64,000 nucleotides of DNA, from contig JAKJHU010000847.1 of the NCBI GenBank assembly GCA_022316685.1, forward strand, positions 49,799-113,798, read 5' to 3'. A program made the translations under genes and the position numbers. Of the stretch, positions 9,346-23,960 are shown one piece after another. The first letter of the stretch is position 1; the number at the start of each line of letters is the position of its first letter. The notes under the pieces were generated by a model. The model saw nothing but the letters and a program-made list of their open reading frames with translations, was not told the origin of the DNA and searched no databases. This DNA comes from Progne subis subis (lineage: Eukaryota; Chordata; Aves; Passeriformes; Hirundinidae).

Positions 9346-12300
9346 AATGAAGGAAGAAGTTGTCTTTTGAACCCTTTTCAGAGGTCAAGATAGGGGGTTT
9401 TTTGCTAGGTGGAGAAGCAACCTTCTGCTTTGAAAGCACAGTAGATGTCATTTGTCTGCTGAAAATTCCAGTTGGATTATGCATCTAAAGCATCATACGT
9501 GGGAGAGCAGCCCCTCTGTGCTTCCTTGGGGAGAGCTTGCTTCGCAAGCTAAATGCCTGAAAATGGGATTCCTGTAAGTATGTCAAGAAGTAGTTTCTAG
9601 GAACCTTGACAGTTTGCTCTTAAAAACTCTGGAGAGGCTTAAAGCCTGTGATTTAGCTTTTCACCTAAATTTTTTGATCAATAATAATTTTAAGAACTTC
9701 ATCTCTTGGATTTGAAATATATAGGTCCTCATGATCTATGGATCTGGATCCTGTCATTTAGTTGAAATATTAAGTGAATCTCTTCTCTATCAGAGATCTG
9801 AATATAATGTGTTTTAAAAATAAAAGAATAAAACATAGATGTTTCCTAAGAAAAATTCAGGTGATAGAAACCTTGACATGATCATTTGGCATTGAATATA
9901 GTCCCAAAAAAACTGAAATGGGATTTGATGAGGTCATACTTTAAAGTAGATAATAATCAAACATTGCATGCCTCTTCTTCTACTCTTTGCATTTTTAAAT
10001 ACTTTCTTTCAATCATACTGTTTAAAAATATACATTAAGTTTTATATTCTATGTCTGACAATGGTCAGGAGCAACAGAGCAAGCAAGAATTCCACTATGT
10101 TGGAGACAATTAAGGAAAAGGGTGACGATGAAAGGCAAATAGCACCTAGCAGTTTTAATACAATTATCTGGGCATTAAAACATTATGAATATAAATCTGT
10201 TTCTCCTAATTAAAAGCAAACCGACAAAACAAACTTAGTTTTCTAATGAATACAGCATTATTTTAGGTTATTGCTGTCCTTTTAATAAGGCAGATCTTGG
10301 TGCTGTTGGGTATCATTTAAATTAACCTTGTTGAGACTAAAGTTAATGAAAGCATTTATCAGTGTGATCTAAGAGCAGAATGTTCCTTAGATGATTTTTT
10401 TTTTTTTAATTATTATTATTTTTTTTTTCTCCCATTTGGGTGGACATTTCTGAATGGAAATGTGTATATATGGAGCACTGTGTGCTTATGCAAACTTTGA
10501 ATGTCTTTAATTATCAAAATTAGATCAAAGCATATATCTGTGGCAAAGTATTTTTCTTTGGCTTATATTCATGCTGACTTGAATAGGGTTTCATACTGTG
10601 TAATTTAAGGTGGCACTTGGGTTACTGTTTGTTTAATTTTCACTTTTTCTCTTCCATGTATTATTTTTACTCTCTGTTCACATTTTTCTTCAGTGGCCTG
10701 AACAATCTATACATTCTTTATTCCTACAGAGTGTATGTAAGTTATATTTTAACTCATGTTTAGAATGCAAATTAAGTGCTCTTTATACCCTTGAGGAAGA
10801 GCAGTACTTCTATCAGGAATAATTAGGTTTTAATTGTCATTGACAAGTTGCTATTTATGTGACTTCCTCAGACCTTGTTTACTCGTTCTTCATGCTTTCT
10901 TTCTTTCGTGTAATAAACATCCCAGATATTTCCTTCTGAATATGTCAGTTTTGATTTCTTGGATAAAATAAATGAAAAACAAACCCTTAATACTTACTGG
11001 CAAACCCCCTTAACCTTTTCTGATTCCTTCAGTTTATTTGAATTGCACAGTGTTTTAATTCTATTAACCAGAGTAAAGAGCACAGAGGGTCAACAGATGC
11101 TGTATAAAAATTCTGTAACAGCGTTAAAGACTTTATCCCTTGGCATTGCTAACAAATCAATATCTGGCCAGATTACACATTCTTTTGGGGGGAATACAGT
11201 GATGAGAAAAAGCTTATTCCTTTTATAAGTAATTATTTGCTTAAAAGGTTCCTTGGCCCTTCTAAACCCCATTACTTTCTGAGTGTCATGCACAATGCAC
11301 ACTTGTCTGTTTGTCTGATCAATATGTATTAGGTGTTCATCCAAACCTACTAGCTGTGTCAGCTTTTAGGTCCCTGTCCTTGGCTAAAATGTGCTCCTGG
11401 TTTGCCGCTTGGGGAGGATCTCCTGAATTCTCTGGAGCTTTCCTTTAGATTTGATGCAACTACAAAAAGAGGTATGCTCCTTGCTGTGAGAAAAAGCTTT
11501 GCAAAGTTCTAGAGCCTTCCATCATGTCACTCTCCTTCAGTGTGCAGATATTCTTAGCTGTAAATCCAAATAAGGCTGTGGCCCATGAGCTAAATTCCTC
11601 TCTATACAGTCCCTTTTTTCCTCCTTTCTTCAGCTCCCAGCACCAAAAAGGAGAGAGCAAAAAGATTTAAGGAATAGCTGAGGGATCACAGCTTCATGCT
11701 GTAGTTCAGCAGCTTTTCACAAAGTAGAAGTGTTGAGGTGGTGGCTCATAAAAGAGAAATATCTACAGACAGAGCCCTGTAAGGCCCCCTCAACTTTGTC
11801 ATTCTTTTCTGATACTTTCTATAATATTGAGCTGCCCTGAGGGAATGTTTCAGAGCTCATTTCTATCGGAATATTTTTGAAAGGTGAAAAAAGTAGATGT
11901 GTAAGTTAAAGTAGACAATGGGGATGGGAATCCTAAGTGATCGCTGGCTGACCATAACACTTGGATGAGTGTCTCTTTGTCTGTGCAGACTCTTGGGTTT
12001 TTCCATATGCCCCCTTGTGAAATCACTTATTTTATTAAAATACTTCCTTCTTTCCTAATCAGAGAAAAAGTTAATGCGAGCAAAGTCATTCTAGAGGACA
12101 TTCTCAGAGACACGAGGATAAAACAAAGGGTAAATGCCAGGGAAGGAGAATGTATTTTGCTGCATTTACTCAGCTCCATTTTAAAATGCTGCTGGTGTTT
12201 GGCATTTAGCCATTTGTTAGAGAAAACAGATTTTGAGTCTTAGAGTCCTAATGATGTACTAGAGATTAGAAGGGAAAATTATAATTAATTTTGTGTAAAG

Positions 12301-13797
12301 TCCAAAGGCAAAAATGCACTTGAGTTACGAAAAAAAAAAAAAAAAAAAAGCCCTGTTTCAAGTGCTGGCATTCTTCAGAGGGATGATGGGGACATGTACA
12401 GGAAGAGGAGCTAATGAGCTGCTGTTTTCTAATCAAAGCAAAAAAAAAAAAAAAAAAAGCCCAAAACCTAGTAATAAAATGACAAGCTTCCCATTTCAAT
12501 GTCATTTACAAAATGACAAAAATAGCCCACTGCTTACTCAATGAAGAAAGAATGACAAAGTTTAAGTGCTCGTGAACAATTTTGTTGTCATTTTTCTTAG
12601 TAGGCCAAATGTATGTGCTTAGTTTGGTGAATTTTATAAAAAAAAATGACTAACCTATCATGTTTCTTGCAGTTTATTGATTAATCAAAGAAGGCATATA
12701 TTGATAGATACTGTTGTTTTGGGTTTTTTTTTTTCCACAAACCTTTCTATTTGAGAAGCGCTTCCAGTTCCACATATACGTATGTCCATCTCTGCCTATC
12801 TGTCTTGGTAAATAATAGATACATGACACAGTTAAAAGGAAAAAACTTTGGGCAGCAGTCAAGATGACAGTTTCTTGAAGAAACTGATAAGAAAATATTG
12901 GGAAATATTGATTTGATCCCTCACAGAAAAATCATCTACCAAGATGAGACATTTGAAAACTACCAAAACCACTTTAAAAATTTTGGGAAGAAAGAAAAAA
13001 GGACATGAATGACATAATAACAGAAAATCCTAGAAGGAAAGGCCTGTTCATCTAGAAAGATATTGTTATATGGAGGAGATATGAAAATAAGAAATATGTT
13101 GAATAGTTTTGAAAAATTGGAAAGTAACCTTAACTCCCTAGATGTATTCAAGTTTAAGCAATTCTCTGATAAATCCTCTGATTTTTTTTTTTTTTTTATG
13201 TTATTTCCTTCTTTATTTTATGAGCTAGTTAATCAGGCAAGACTGATGAGTAAATCGAAAAGGAAATTCTGGGGAAAAGAATTTCTTAAGGATTCTTGAA
13301 TATTTAATTAGATGGAATTCCTTTCACTTACTAATATTTTCTAAGTAATCTGAGGTTGGCATCCAAACTTAGTGATATCCATAATGTTCACTATAAATTG
13401 TGCTGTGGTAACATTCTCAAGCAAAGGGTCAGCCCTTGAAGACTTGACATTCAACTTGTGTGTATTTCAAATAAGAGTGGCCAAACCTAGCCTTTAAAAG
13501 TGAAATATTCTTTAAAAATTATGTTGAGGATATTCTTTACCTGTACAAAAACCCCATGCTCTCTGTCTTTCATGAGTCAGGTTTCATGAAACACCCTCTC
13601 CCCTTCACCTCTTCCTGGTCTCAAGGGAATGATACGACATATAATGACACATGGCATGCGCAGGTACCATTACCACTTTGTGCTTCTGTGTGTACTGACT
13701 GCAGCAATAGCCAGTTCCCCCCATGTGTGAGACACAAAGAAAGCTCATCTGGTGAGGACACGTGGTGTAGTGGCCAAAGGTATTAGGTGTAAACCAA
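9346..13797. other. Non-coding DNA with homopolymer tracts
   Basis: AT-rich sequence without recognisable genes. It contains T/AT-rich runs near 10397-10430 and two A tracts (about 20 and 18 bases) near 12330 and 12440 that inflate small spurious ORFs on both strands. I see nothing else here. Confidence 0.5.
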
Positions 13798-14023
13798 AGC
13801 ACAAGTTCCACCTCAGCATGAGATGTGAGAGCGTTGAGGATGTCAGAGCACTGGAACAGGCTGCCCAGGGAAGGCATGGATTCTCCCTCTCTGGAGACAT
13901 TCCAAGTGCACCTGGGTGTTTTCCTGTGTCACCTGCTCCAGGTGACCCTGCCTTGATGGGGGGGGGGTTGACTGGATGATCTCCAGAGGTCCCTTCCAAC
14001 CCTAACAATTCTGTCATTCTGTG
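13798..14023 (+). mobile_element. CR1 LINE 3' tail
   Basis: The text runs from an 'acaagttccacctcagcatgag' style segment through 'cactggaacaggctgccca', 'gatgatctccagaggtccc' and 'ttccaaccc' to a terminal pair of ATTCTGT-type octamers. This is the diagnostic 3' end of avian CR1 retroposons. It is 5'-truncated, as most CR1 copies are. A G-tract expansion sits near 13960-13969. Confidence 0.9.
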
Positions 14024-15177
14024 AAGCTTCGATTGTTCAGCTAAAGTCTTAGGATTTATCAGTGAACTAGTTTAGATGAAGAATAAGATTTCATAACTTA
14101 AAGTAGCTCTCAGAGTTTTGTTGATAACCCTTGTTCATGCCCCAGCTTCAGCAGATGAAAAATCCAGGGTAAAAGATGTAAGTTTGTGATATATTGCAAT
14201 GTATTTCAAACCTATTTTTTCTTTCTTCTGAACTTTGTTTTCCAAAATGAACCCTCATTTTGCTGCCTAATTTTTCTTGTGATTGTCTCTGCTAAACTTA
14301 ATGTAGATATTTTAGTTTTACTGCTGTGTTGTATTTTTTTTCCACAATGTTCAGCTGCCTAAGCAGGCACTTCAAGTCTAGTCAATTTTTAGTCTCAGAA
14401 AGAAAGAGGGTCTATACGATTTTTGGAATTGCAATTTAGTTTCAAAGAATACAAAAGGCACTGAGTGGGATGAAAACATTTGTCTGCACCGTATTGACAT
14501 TTATCATGAATTTAGTGTTCTTATCATTAGGTAAAAAAATTCAGATCTCCTATTTTGAAAACCTTAGTATTTCTTTCAATGGTACATTTACCTTTTGCTT
14601 ATATAAAAATGTCTAGATTAGAGTATTGAGTAGAAGTATAAATGTGGATAGGCTGAAGATCCTATGGTATGGCTCCTTTTTTTCCCCACAGAATGAAATG
14701 GCTTTTTACTTTTGTATTTCCCTGGACAGCTTTATTAAAGAGATCAGAGATTGCTTTCAAAAATAATCTCATGTATGTATGGTTTGTACAAAAGCAACAT
14801 TTTAAGAAACATGAAAAACTGAATCAGGAAATGTTTAACTGTATCAGTGCACCATTAACTATGGCTAAAATGTAAGCATAAAAACTAGGACATGAAAAAT
14901 CCAGCACTTCCTGTCAGTCCATACAAATGTGCTTCTGACTGAAATGGTGTGCCTTTGGACCAGCTCTCAGTGGTACATGGTTTAAAACTGAGATAGCATA
15001 TGATTATCATTAAATGTCCTCCATAGGGAGCAAGCACATCTGCAAATCTGCCAGAGGGGCTTAGAAGTGTTAGGAAAAAAAAATAGGAGAATGAGTAGGA
15101 ACAAGAGCTACCTGTGAAGAGGCACAAATCACTCACAGGAAATACCGAAACTGAACCAGTTTGTCATAGGCATAGAT
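14024..15177. other. Non-coding DNA between two CR1 tails
   Basis: No coding or repeat feature recognised. Confidence 0.4.
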
Positions 15178-15630
15178 GTGGTGGAAGTGCTGGAGCGTGT
15201 CCAGAGGAGGGCAACAAGGCTGGTGAAGGGTCTGGAATTTGAGTTTGGAGCTGGGGGTGTTTATTCTGGAGAATGGGAGGCTCAAGGGAGATCTTAGCAC
15301 TCTCTACAACTCCCTGGGAGGAGGCTGTAGCCAGGTAGGTATTGGTTTCTTCTCCTGGGCAGCCAGTGACAGGATAAGAGGAAACAGCTTCAAGTTGTGT
15401 CAGGGAAGGTTTAAATTGCATGTTAAGAAAAATTTCTTCACTGGGAAGGTTGTTGAACGTTGGGACAGGCTGCCTAGGGAAGTGGTGTAATCACAATCCT
15501 CAAAGTGTTCAAAGAATGTTTAGATGTGGCTCTTGTGGACATGGCAGTGATGGGTTAATGATTGAACCTGATGACCTTTAGAATTTCTTTTTCCAGCCTA
15601 ATGCCTTTTCCAAACTATGATTTCCCATTC
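15178..15630 (+). mobile_element. CR1 LINE 3' region, second copy
   Basis: This copy starts in the 'gtccagaggagggcaacaag' part, passes 'ctctctacaactccctggga', 'ttcttcactgggaaggttg' and 'gggacaggctgcctaggga', and ends in a decayed 'cctaatg...aaactatga' tail. The order of segments is that of a longer CR1 3' end on the plus strand. It is more diverged than the copy at 13798 and has lost the clean terminal octamers. Confidence 0.85.
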
Positions 15631-17522
15631 TGCCAGTTACAGCCCAAATGTTGGTGTCAAGGAATCTGCTCTGAAAAGGACTGCAGGACAGCAGCTTCTC
15701 AAGGACTAGTGAGTTTTGGGGACTAGATTACTTCTTGCTGATGACCCCAGGAGGTTTATAATGCACAAGTATTATATACAGACATTAGTCAGGTTATAGA
15801 ACTATTAATTACAGTATGTGCCTTTATTTTTTGTTTATCAGCATTCCATCGAGTTGCCTGCTCAGACCTTAGGCTGATATTCAGAGGATTCATACTGAGG
15901 GGTGTTGTAATATGCAGGACTGACAGCCGTGCAATACCTATTTTATGGCACAGGATTTATATGCCCTAGGTGTTGATCTAATTCATAGGAAATCCACATG
16001 AATATATGAGGTGAGAGAGACCAGTTATTTGTAACAACAAAATAAAGTTTCCATGTAAAGTTCCTCCTTTATTTTTTATTGCTCTTGTACATTTTGTGGC
16101 AGCCAGATATAGTGAACTGTAAAAACTGAAATAAAATAAAAGTCAGCCAGATCCTCTCAGCTAACATCTGAAAAGAATGACACCCACAGAGCAAAAAAGC
16201 TAAAGTGTAGATATTTACATAGTGTGATGTAACCAATCATTTATTCGTGCTTGTGGGGGTTTTTTTTGTTGGTTTTTTTTTTTTTTTCCCTGTAGAAAAA
16301 AAATTGTGATGCATCATAAAATGAAGTTATTAATTAAAATTGATAATACTGAGCCAGCTGCTGCAACTGGTCTTCCTATCAAAAGGTAGCAGGAGCAGCA
16401 AAACAGAAATCCAGTCCAGGATACTGCAAACTGGTAGTAAATTAGAAATGCACAGACTGTAACAGTAAATTCAGAATGACAATATTAATTAGGAAAACTT
16501 ATTTAAATTATATTTTCCTGTCAATCAGTTCCTTGCTGACAGTGTGCATTTTCAGGTTTATTGGATTAGAAAAGAATGTTAAATAGTTTTGTTTAAAAGT
16601 AAAATTAGGAGAAAAATATACTTCTTAGGGTATGTGTAATCCTGCCCACAAAAATACATGCTAAGCTATTTTATAACAATAGTACTTAATGTATTTAGCC
16701 ATGCAGATTCCTGAGATGCCAATATGTCCAGATCTGCCTTAGTTACTTGATTCCTACTGTGGACTGAACAAATGCCACCCTAAATTCCCACACGTATTAG
16801 TAATTTGACCTCAAATTCATCTCAGGCACTGAGGGTGGACTCTAGAGTGGTATCCTTCCAGCTTTAGGTAAACAAAGGAAGAAAACTGCCCTTCTTCACA
16901 AAATATCAAGGCTGAGAAAGAGTTTTCGACAGCTTAGATTGACACGAAGGTTTGTATAAACCTTATTAAAACTGAACAAATATTACCTGGATAAGTATGA
17001 GTAGCTTTAGAGTTAACTGAGAAAGTCATGTAATTACAGGCAGTAGCTCTGAAATTGGAACCCTGTGAAATCATTTGTTTTGTCACTGTGCTTGAGGAGC
17101 TACACAAGTGATTGAAAGGAAATATTGGACAAGACTTGGCAAAGATCTCACTTTTTTGTCAAAAAAAATGGAGGAGCTAAATCCATCTCTTTCACAAAAT
17201 ATAGGACAAATATGCCAAATCCACTTTACGTAGCTGCTGTTACATTTTTCATTGAAATGCTAGATATCAAACATCTCTAACACAAATAGAGATTTCTCCA
17301 TGTCTCACTTTCTGTGTGACAGACAGGTCTAAATTTAGATTCCTTTATACAATTTTTGGTGCTCAACTGTAGCAAAGTACTAAAAAACTGTATTGGCCTT
17401 TCACCTTAACTCTATGTCTGTTTACTCAGAAATAAGTATATCCTTTCTTACACTAGTAAACTTTTCAAACTGAGTACAGTATTTGTTTTCTTTACTATCT
17501 ATTTAAAATTCTGCTCCTTTGG
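15631..17522. other. AT-rich non-coding DNA
   Basis: No coding frame or recognisable element. A T-rich patch lies near 16257-16290. Confidence 0.4.
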
Positions 17523-17525
17523 TTT

Positions 17526-17585
<60 letters not shown>

Positions 17586-17607
17586 TTTTTTTTTTTTTTT
17601 TTTTTTT
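17523..17607. repeat. (CTTT)n microsatellite followed by a T tract
   Basis: About 15 uninterrupted TTTC repeats from 17523 to 17583 run straight into 24 T bases. The ORF that covers it is an artefact of the repeat. Confidence 0.95.
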
Positions 17608-18866
17608 AATTAGGTATTTTTTCATCCAGTTTCAACAAAACAGGAAAATATATATTTTAAAAACCCAGTTCCTGCATATTGGGGTTGTCCTTGAAAAAAT
17701 GAGTCATGATGGTCAAATAGTGGCAACTAAAAGAAAGCCTTCAAGGTTTCAAACAGACAAAATATTAGAAGAAAATTAAATTACATTTATTTAATTTACA
17801 CTATGTGTGCTTTATAGAAATGAAGTGTAAACTACTGCTGTTAGTTATAGTTTAGTATTTTTACTAACAAACATCCAGATGTTTGTGTTACACTTAAAGG
17901 AAGGTTTAATTATAATGATATGCTACAAAAAAGTAATACTCTATTTCCTGAATTTAAAAATTTTTGTTATTATTTTTTGGGTGTATCTTCACCCCAATTT
18001 TTTCCCGTGGAATTTATTTTGCATATTGTTCCCACAAAGGGAGTTACGGATACAGATATTCTTCTTTGATTACCTCAATATGTTGATCTCCATTTTCCTC
18101 CTCTGCTGAGGGTCTTTTGCAGTCCTGCATTCATCCGTGGCTTTCTTCTGAACTAGCCCTGATGCAGCATCATCTTTCTGAATCAGAGCTGTTAGAGTTG
18201 GGCACAGATTTCTGGGAGGACTTCAGCACTGTCTGAAAGGGACTCAAATTTTTTTCCTCCAAACTCAGTCTTACCCATACATATATCCAAAAGACATTGG
18301 ATTACAATATTCTGCTGAAAGCTTTATGCCCTACCGATTCTTAGGGGAGAACCAGTGACTTCATAATTTTTTTTCTGGCTTCTTCATCATTCATTAGGTG
18401 AATATAATCTGAATATATGTGTTTACCAACCTATTGTATCACTTTTAGCAGTCATCAGTCTTAATTATTATTCCCTTCACATATAATTTCTTTCATGTGA
18501 TTTTGTGGGTTGTTTCACTTCAGTGCTAAAATTGTTGAAGAGAGGGAGCAGTAATCCCTTCCTGTGGACCACTGAAAGCTCCTCTACAGGGTAACAAGTC
18601 ATCTAAGGAAAAAAATATATGGAGCTCCAGGATGTCTGATTTCAATGCAAATATTAGCTGCTATATTGATATTGTGTTTTCCTTGAAACTTCATTAAAAC
18701 TTCATGTACACATATTGTCAGTTACAGAAATGTGCCTCTCTCTATTACACTTCTCATTTTCCTGTGAGGAAAACAGAGTGTTTATTGAAATCTGCTCACA
18801 GAGTTAGAGAGTCATTTTATTACCACTTTGAATTTTTTGATTCTTTATAATTTGGGTTTTGTAGTA

Positions 18867-18869
<3 letters not shown>
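17608..18869. other. AT-rich non-coding DNA
   Basis: Nothing recognisable on either strand. Confidence 0.4.

Positions 18870-18910
<41 letters not shown>
18870..18910. repeat. 41-base poly(T) tract
   Basis: An uninterrupted run of T, equal to poly(A) on the minus strand. It could be the tail of a minus-strand retroposition, but no retroposed body or target duplication is recognised next to it. Confidence 0.9.
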
Positions 18911-18911
<1 letters not shown>

Positions 18912-21900
18912 GCTCATAAGCCTGTAATTACATGCCTCATCCTGTTTATGTGTTTATGTGCACATTATCAACTCATTAGTTTTCTATCAGTTGCCTAGTT
19001 CTTCCTCAGCATCCCAAGACTTAATGGAAAGGAACATTAGTGGTTGAAAGTGGTTCCTGGAGAATCCTCAGATGAAAGTTTTCTAGACTTACTAACATAA
19101 AATGGCTCAACAGTGTGACTAATCCATTCTGTAAAATGAAAAGTAGTTTGTCATCACCTAAAACTCATTTCTTTGTCCAAATGCAGAATAAATTTATCTA
19201 TTGATGGTTGTCAGTACCCAGTTATCTGCTAGTATCTATTTATTTGTTAACAGCTTTTTTGGTTTTGATGGTGTTTGCTACTGCCCCATTCCATACAAAT
19301 ATTTTTTGACGCTTCTGTTTTGCAAGCTCCTTTGCTTGCAGGAATGATCACCCGGTAACTAATTTATATTACAAATTTTGATTACTAAGAAGGAGCAATT
19401 AAATACTCCAAGTCTTGAAATCGCAGCAGTGAGGGATTTTCTTATTTCAGTGTGTTTTTTGGTAGTAAAGGTGGTTGTCTTTCCTTCTGCCCAGTAAATT
19501 CAAGGCAACCCCCATTCTGCACCGTCTCTCAGTCATGGAATAGGCACAGTTCCCAAGTGCTTTCTTTCGTGGCATTTCATGTCATGTCTTTCAAACAGAC
19601 AGTCAGGAGTCAGAGTCTGCTATTTATGATGAGAAGCACAGTCACGAAGCCAAACAACCAAATATATTCATTTTCCCCCTTTTACAAATGAGCCATCCAA
19701 AGGAGTGGCAGTGGAGGGAGACCTGACTTGACAAAACAACAAGGAAATGTCAGTCGACATTGAGTATTACGTGTAGAATTTGAATAAATTCAGCAATATA
19801 TGGTGGCTACATAGGGATCACATAAAATTCCTGAATATTTTGAAGTTTGAGAAATCATAGCGTCTGAAATTTTCTCTGATCCTGATGGTTTATCACTTTC
19901 TGCAGTGGGTTAGATCCCTCCCTGGTTCAAAACACGCTCATTGCTGGCTGAGCTAAATTTGTTTCCCTGTCTTAACAATGCAATTTATATTTATATAGAG
20001 AGTTTTATAGACAGAGAGGAAAGATTAAAGTTTTCTGCATTTATGAAAATATTCTCTGAATGCTAACAGATGTGAACATTTCAGGAGCAGTGTAGTGGAA
20101 ACAACTCCAATATTTCTCTGATTAACTTCAGTATCAGGCTAGATTTATTAGCTGTTATAACAAGTTGAGGGTTTTGTTGTTACGTTTTTCATTTTTTTGT
20201 TCCTTTTTTTTTTTTTTTTTAAGCGATTCAGGTAGGTAATTTCCCATTTTAAAAAGTTCAGTTTCTGTTCTTGAAGTGTATCAGTAAGATTTTTTTGTGT
20301 TTTATGCTTCTGTCGTAAAGCAAGGAGCAAAAGGATTTGCTTAATTTAATTTAGATGAAATTTGAATTCCTTTTGACTAGATTTTTAAATTTATTCAAAC
20401 ATTTTAAAATGCCCCATGTCATTCCTACCTTTAGGTGCTTGAGTAGCCTTTAGGGTGCTGGTGTAGAAGCTTAAGTAATTTCAAAATGTAGTACTTTTAT
20501 TGTAAAAGACTTGAAAAATTGTATTGCTTACTGACAGCCATGTCTGCTAGCAACTCACCTTGAGGTTTTAATGGTTAGCAATTTCTCTGACTCCAGTAAC
20601 CAGTAAAAAGAGGCAAGAATGTGAAATTAATTCCTCTCAGCATTTTCTCAGCCATACAGCTCTACTGAACCCAGAGTTGGCCTTCAAAATGTAACCAAAG
20701 CAAGAAACCGTCTCAATGACACACCAGAATGGAAGATTATATGAGTACAAATAAGATAATGCTTTGTTGTAACAGTCAGATCATTAGCATTCTGATAATT
20801 CATCCTTTTAGCCGGCTTTCAGGTGGCTAAGAAGGGCAACCGTAATGGTACCTTTCGTGTCTTGTGCTATCAAGTAATTCTTCTCTCAATTAGATGGTAC
20901 TGCACAGAAAATAAAATATAAAAAATAAAAATATATGCAGTATATGCTTGTTTCAGTTAAATGGAGACCTTCACTGCAGCAATTTGTTAAGGGTTTGTTC
21001 TATGGAGAGTGGTCCTTACTAGCAGCTACCCTGTAATGGTGATGTTCCAGAAAAGGCCCTGTGATTAGATCAGGTTCCTACCAATTTTAAGTATCTTTTT
21101 TCAGTAGAATACTACATGACAGTGAAGATAAACCATGTGTATTGTACTTGAAATTAATATAATATTTAATTAAATCAATGAAGTAATTGATAACTGAATA
21201 ACATCCTATTTGTTGGGGACACTGCAAGAAAGAATATGGCCTCAGCACCAAATAGCAGAAGCTTAACTACCCTCTGACATATTAGTTTAATAAAGAATAA
21301 TGCTAAAGAGCTTTTCAGAACTGAGTTGTGGAAGTGTAAATCATAGAATGGCGTCATAAACTTGCGGAATACTACATCAAAACCCCCAACACTTCTGTTA
21401 CTTGAAGGTAAAGATTTAAATCTTTTTTTTCTCTTTTTCAGTTTCTACATTCATTTTGAATTTTACAAAATGTTCTGTAGTATCTCTCTGACTTCTATAC
21501 CTTGTCAGAGCTCTGCCTGATAAGGTAATGCATCCATGACACTCATGCTGTCTTAGTAGATTTAATCTGGTTTTGTGTCTTTTCTTTCTTCCTTCTAGTC
21601 TAGAGAACCTAGGGAAAAAAAAATGGATTGGGTTCTATTCCTTCACCTGTGGTTGTTCTGGGAGGAAGGTGAACAGTTTTTCACAACTTTCAGTGTAAAC
21701 AGCAGCTACAAAAAAAAGCCAGGATAGCTAACTGGATAGCCTGCAAGAGTAGAAAACAGAAGAGCTTTAACAGCAATTTTGAGGAAGAATATTTAAGTTC
21801 CACCTTTATGCAGAAACTCTGGCAGCAGTTATAGTCTATCAAAGATGAGGATGTATAATGTAGCTGAACTTCAAAGAGAGCACAGAGTGCACAGGTGTTT

Positions 21901-23842
21901 CTAAGTGTTCAGTCTGACCATGTAATCTATTCTTCCCCTAGTAAGAGGAGGTGAATAATATGCTAGTTTACTGACACGTCATAACTCAGGAAAAAAAATC
22001 TCCATTAATACTAAGTTTTTCTGCTTTGCTGTATTTTATGGTGTCTGGATTTTTTATTATTACTTTTTAAACTCATATATTTTATTCTTTCTTCTTTTGT
22101 CATTCTGTCATTTTCTGTTCCCTGTCTGATTGGTTAACAGTAGAAAAAAATGTTGATGGTTCCTCTGTGAAAATGCTGCCTTTGTTACCATTCACAAAAT
22201 GTAATGTTTTCTGTGTACTTACATTTTGGTTCACGTGAACAAATTTGGCAATTTTTTTAGGTTTTCCGTTCAGTTTTGCTACACAGAACCTCCAATTTTC
22301 TTCAGAGTGAATCCTGCTTTATAAAATGCATTTGGAAATCAATGTCTCTTTTTCTTTCTCTCAGTTTGAGAATGAAAGTGAGATTGATTTCCTGGTCTGT
22401 TCTTTTTGTTCATCTCTATACACCCACACTTACATATAAATATATTCATATGTGTTTATGTATGTACATCTCTGTAAATAATACAACTGCCCTTGAGTTC
22501 TTTTATATACTTCTAGTAAACCCCTTACTAAAACTATACCTGTTTCATTTGTTTTTAAGACTTTATAAATGGGCTGCAGGGATTCATCCTTTACCTGATT
22601 GAGGCACCATGTGATGTTTCTCCTTCCCACACTTGACCTTTCCTGATCTGAGATAGCTAATCATTTCTTATTTGCCTTGTACATAGTGGTTTCATTTCCT
22701 TTTATCATAATCCCTTCCTGAATTCCCATGAATATTTATTCACTATTTCATTGTCTTGTATATAATCAAAGTGACGGTACATTTGGACGCTGAACGCTGA
22801 GGCACGTAAAGATGCAGTCCCTGTGTAAACAGTGAAAAACCTAATTTTCTCTGAAATGTTTATTCCAAATGCTTTCTGAAACAGAAGAGCAGAATAAAAG
22901 AATTTTAATTCCATGGTGATACAACACATAGCTGAGAGTGGTTACAAAAGGTCAGAAGCTGCTTCTTTTCCACAGTCTCACAGATGAGTCTCCAGCCCCA
23001 CTGGGGCTTTCTGCTTCTGACACTGTGCAAAGAAGCCCTACTGCTGTTTAATCAGGCAGTCTTTTGGGCTTGTTTTTCCTTTTCCAAAAACCCATTTGCT
23101 GTGAGCTTATCCCCAGTAAGAATAGAAGAATATAATTCGATACTGTATTTTTATAGAAAAGTGGTCGTTGTTATGGATTGTTTAATAATCACTGCTAAGT
23201 CGAAAACAAAAAAAGTAATAGAGAATTTGATTTGTGTCACACATGGCATGGAAGCGTTAGTCAAATAATTGCATGAATTCACTGAAAATTGCATTAATTA
23301 TCCTTTGCTACTTCTCATAAGCAAGAAATCTACACATCGATATAAAGGCAACATTGGTTTGCAGTGTTCCAAACTGCAAGGCGTTAATAGTTCATCTTCC
23401 TTTATGAGGAAAATTTGGAATAATTAAATAGTTAAGTGGATTTACTCACATTCTTACTGAAGAGAATTTGTACTTGAGTTTCAAATTAGGTCCCAAGGTA
23501 CACAGCTATCCAAACCATAAAATATGAAAAACAGATTTTTGATCAAAAGCAAGCCCTTGTTCCCTTCCCCCCTTTACCCCCCTTAAAATATGACATTGCA
23601 CCATTTAATTGCACAGGAAATTAAAACTCTTCACAGGTTTAATAATAGATGAGACATAGGCCTTGAAATAATAGTTTTTATTGAGCTCTGCCATTTTCTA
23701 GCACAGCATGCAATCTGTGGCTTACAACTTGCACCTCTGTCAGCTCAGAGATGGATTAGCAAAAACAGCACAGGGTTCCATTTGGAGACCACAGGAAGCA
23801 AACAGGTGCCAAAAGCACAAGTTAATCTCCTTAACTCTTTTC

Positions 23843-23846
<4 letters not shown>
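18911..23846. other. AT-rich non-coding DNA
   Basis: About 4.9 kb with only short random ORFs and a T tract near 20206-20220. No exons, RNA genes or families recognised. Confidence 0.4.

Positions 23847-23891
<45 letters not shown>
23847..23891. repeat. 45-base poly(T) tract
   Basis: An uninterrupted T run 70 bases upstream of the ERV-B 5' LTR. It is the longest homopolymer in the window. Confidence 0.9.
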
Positions 23892-23960
23892 CCTTCTGGT
23901 TTTGATTGACTAAAATTCATCTGGAAAAAGTACTTTGTAGAGTTGTACTTCATGGTCAGC

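Noticed and set aside
17519..17779. ORF rich in FFLS repeats
   Set aside because: It is a translation of the CTTT microsatellite and T tract.
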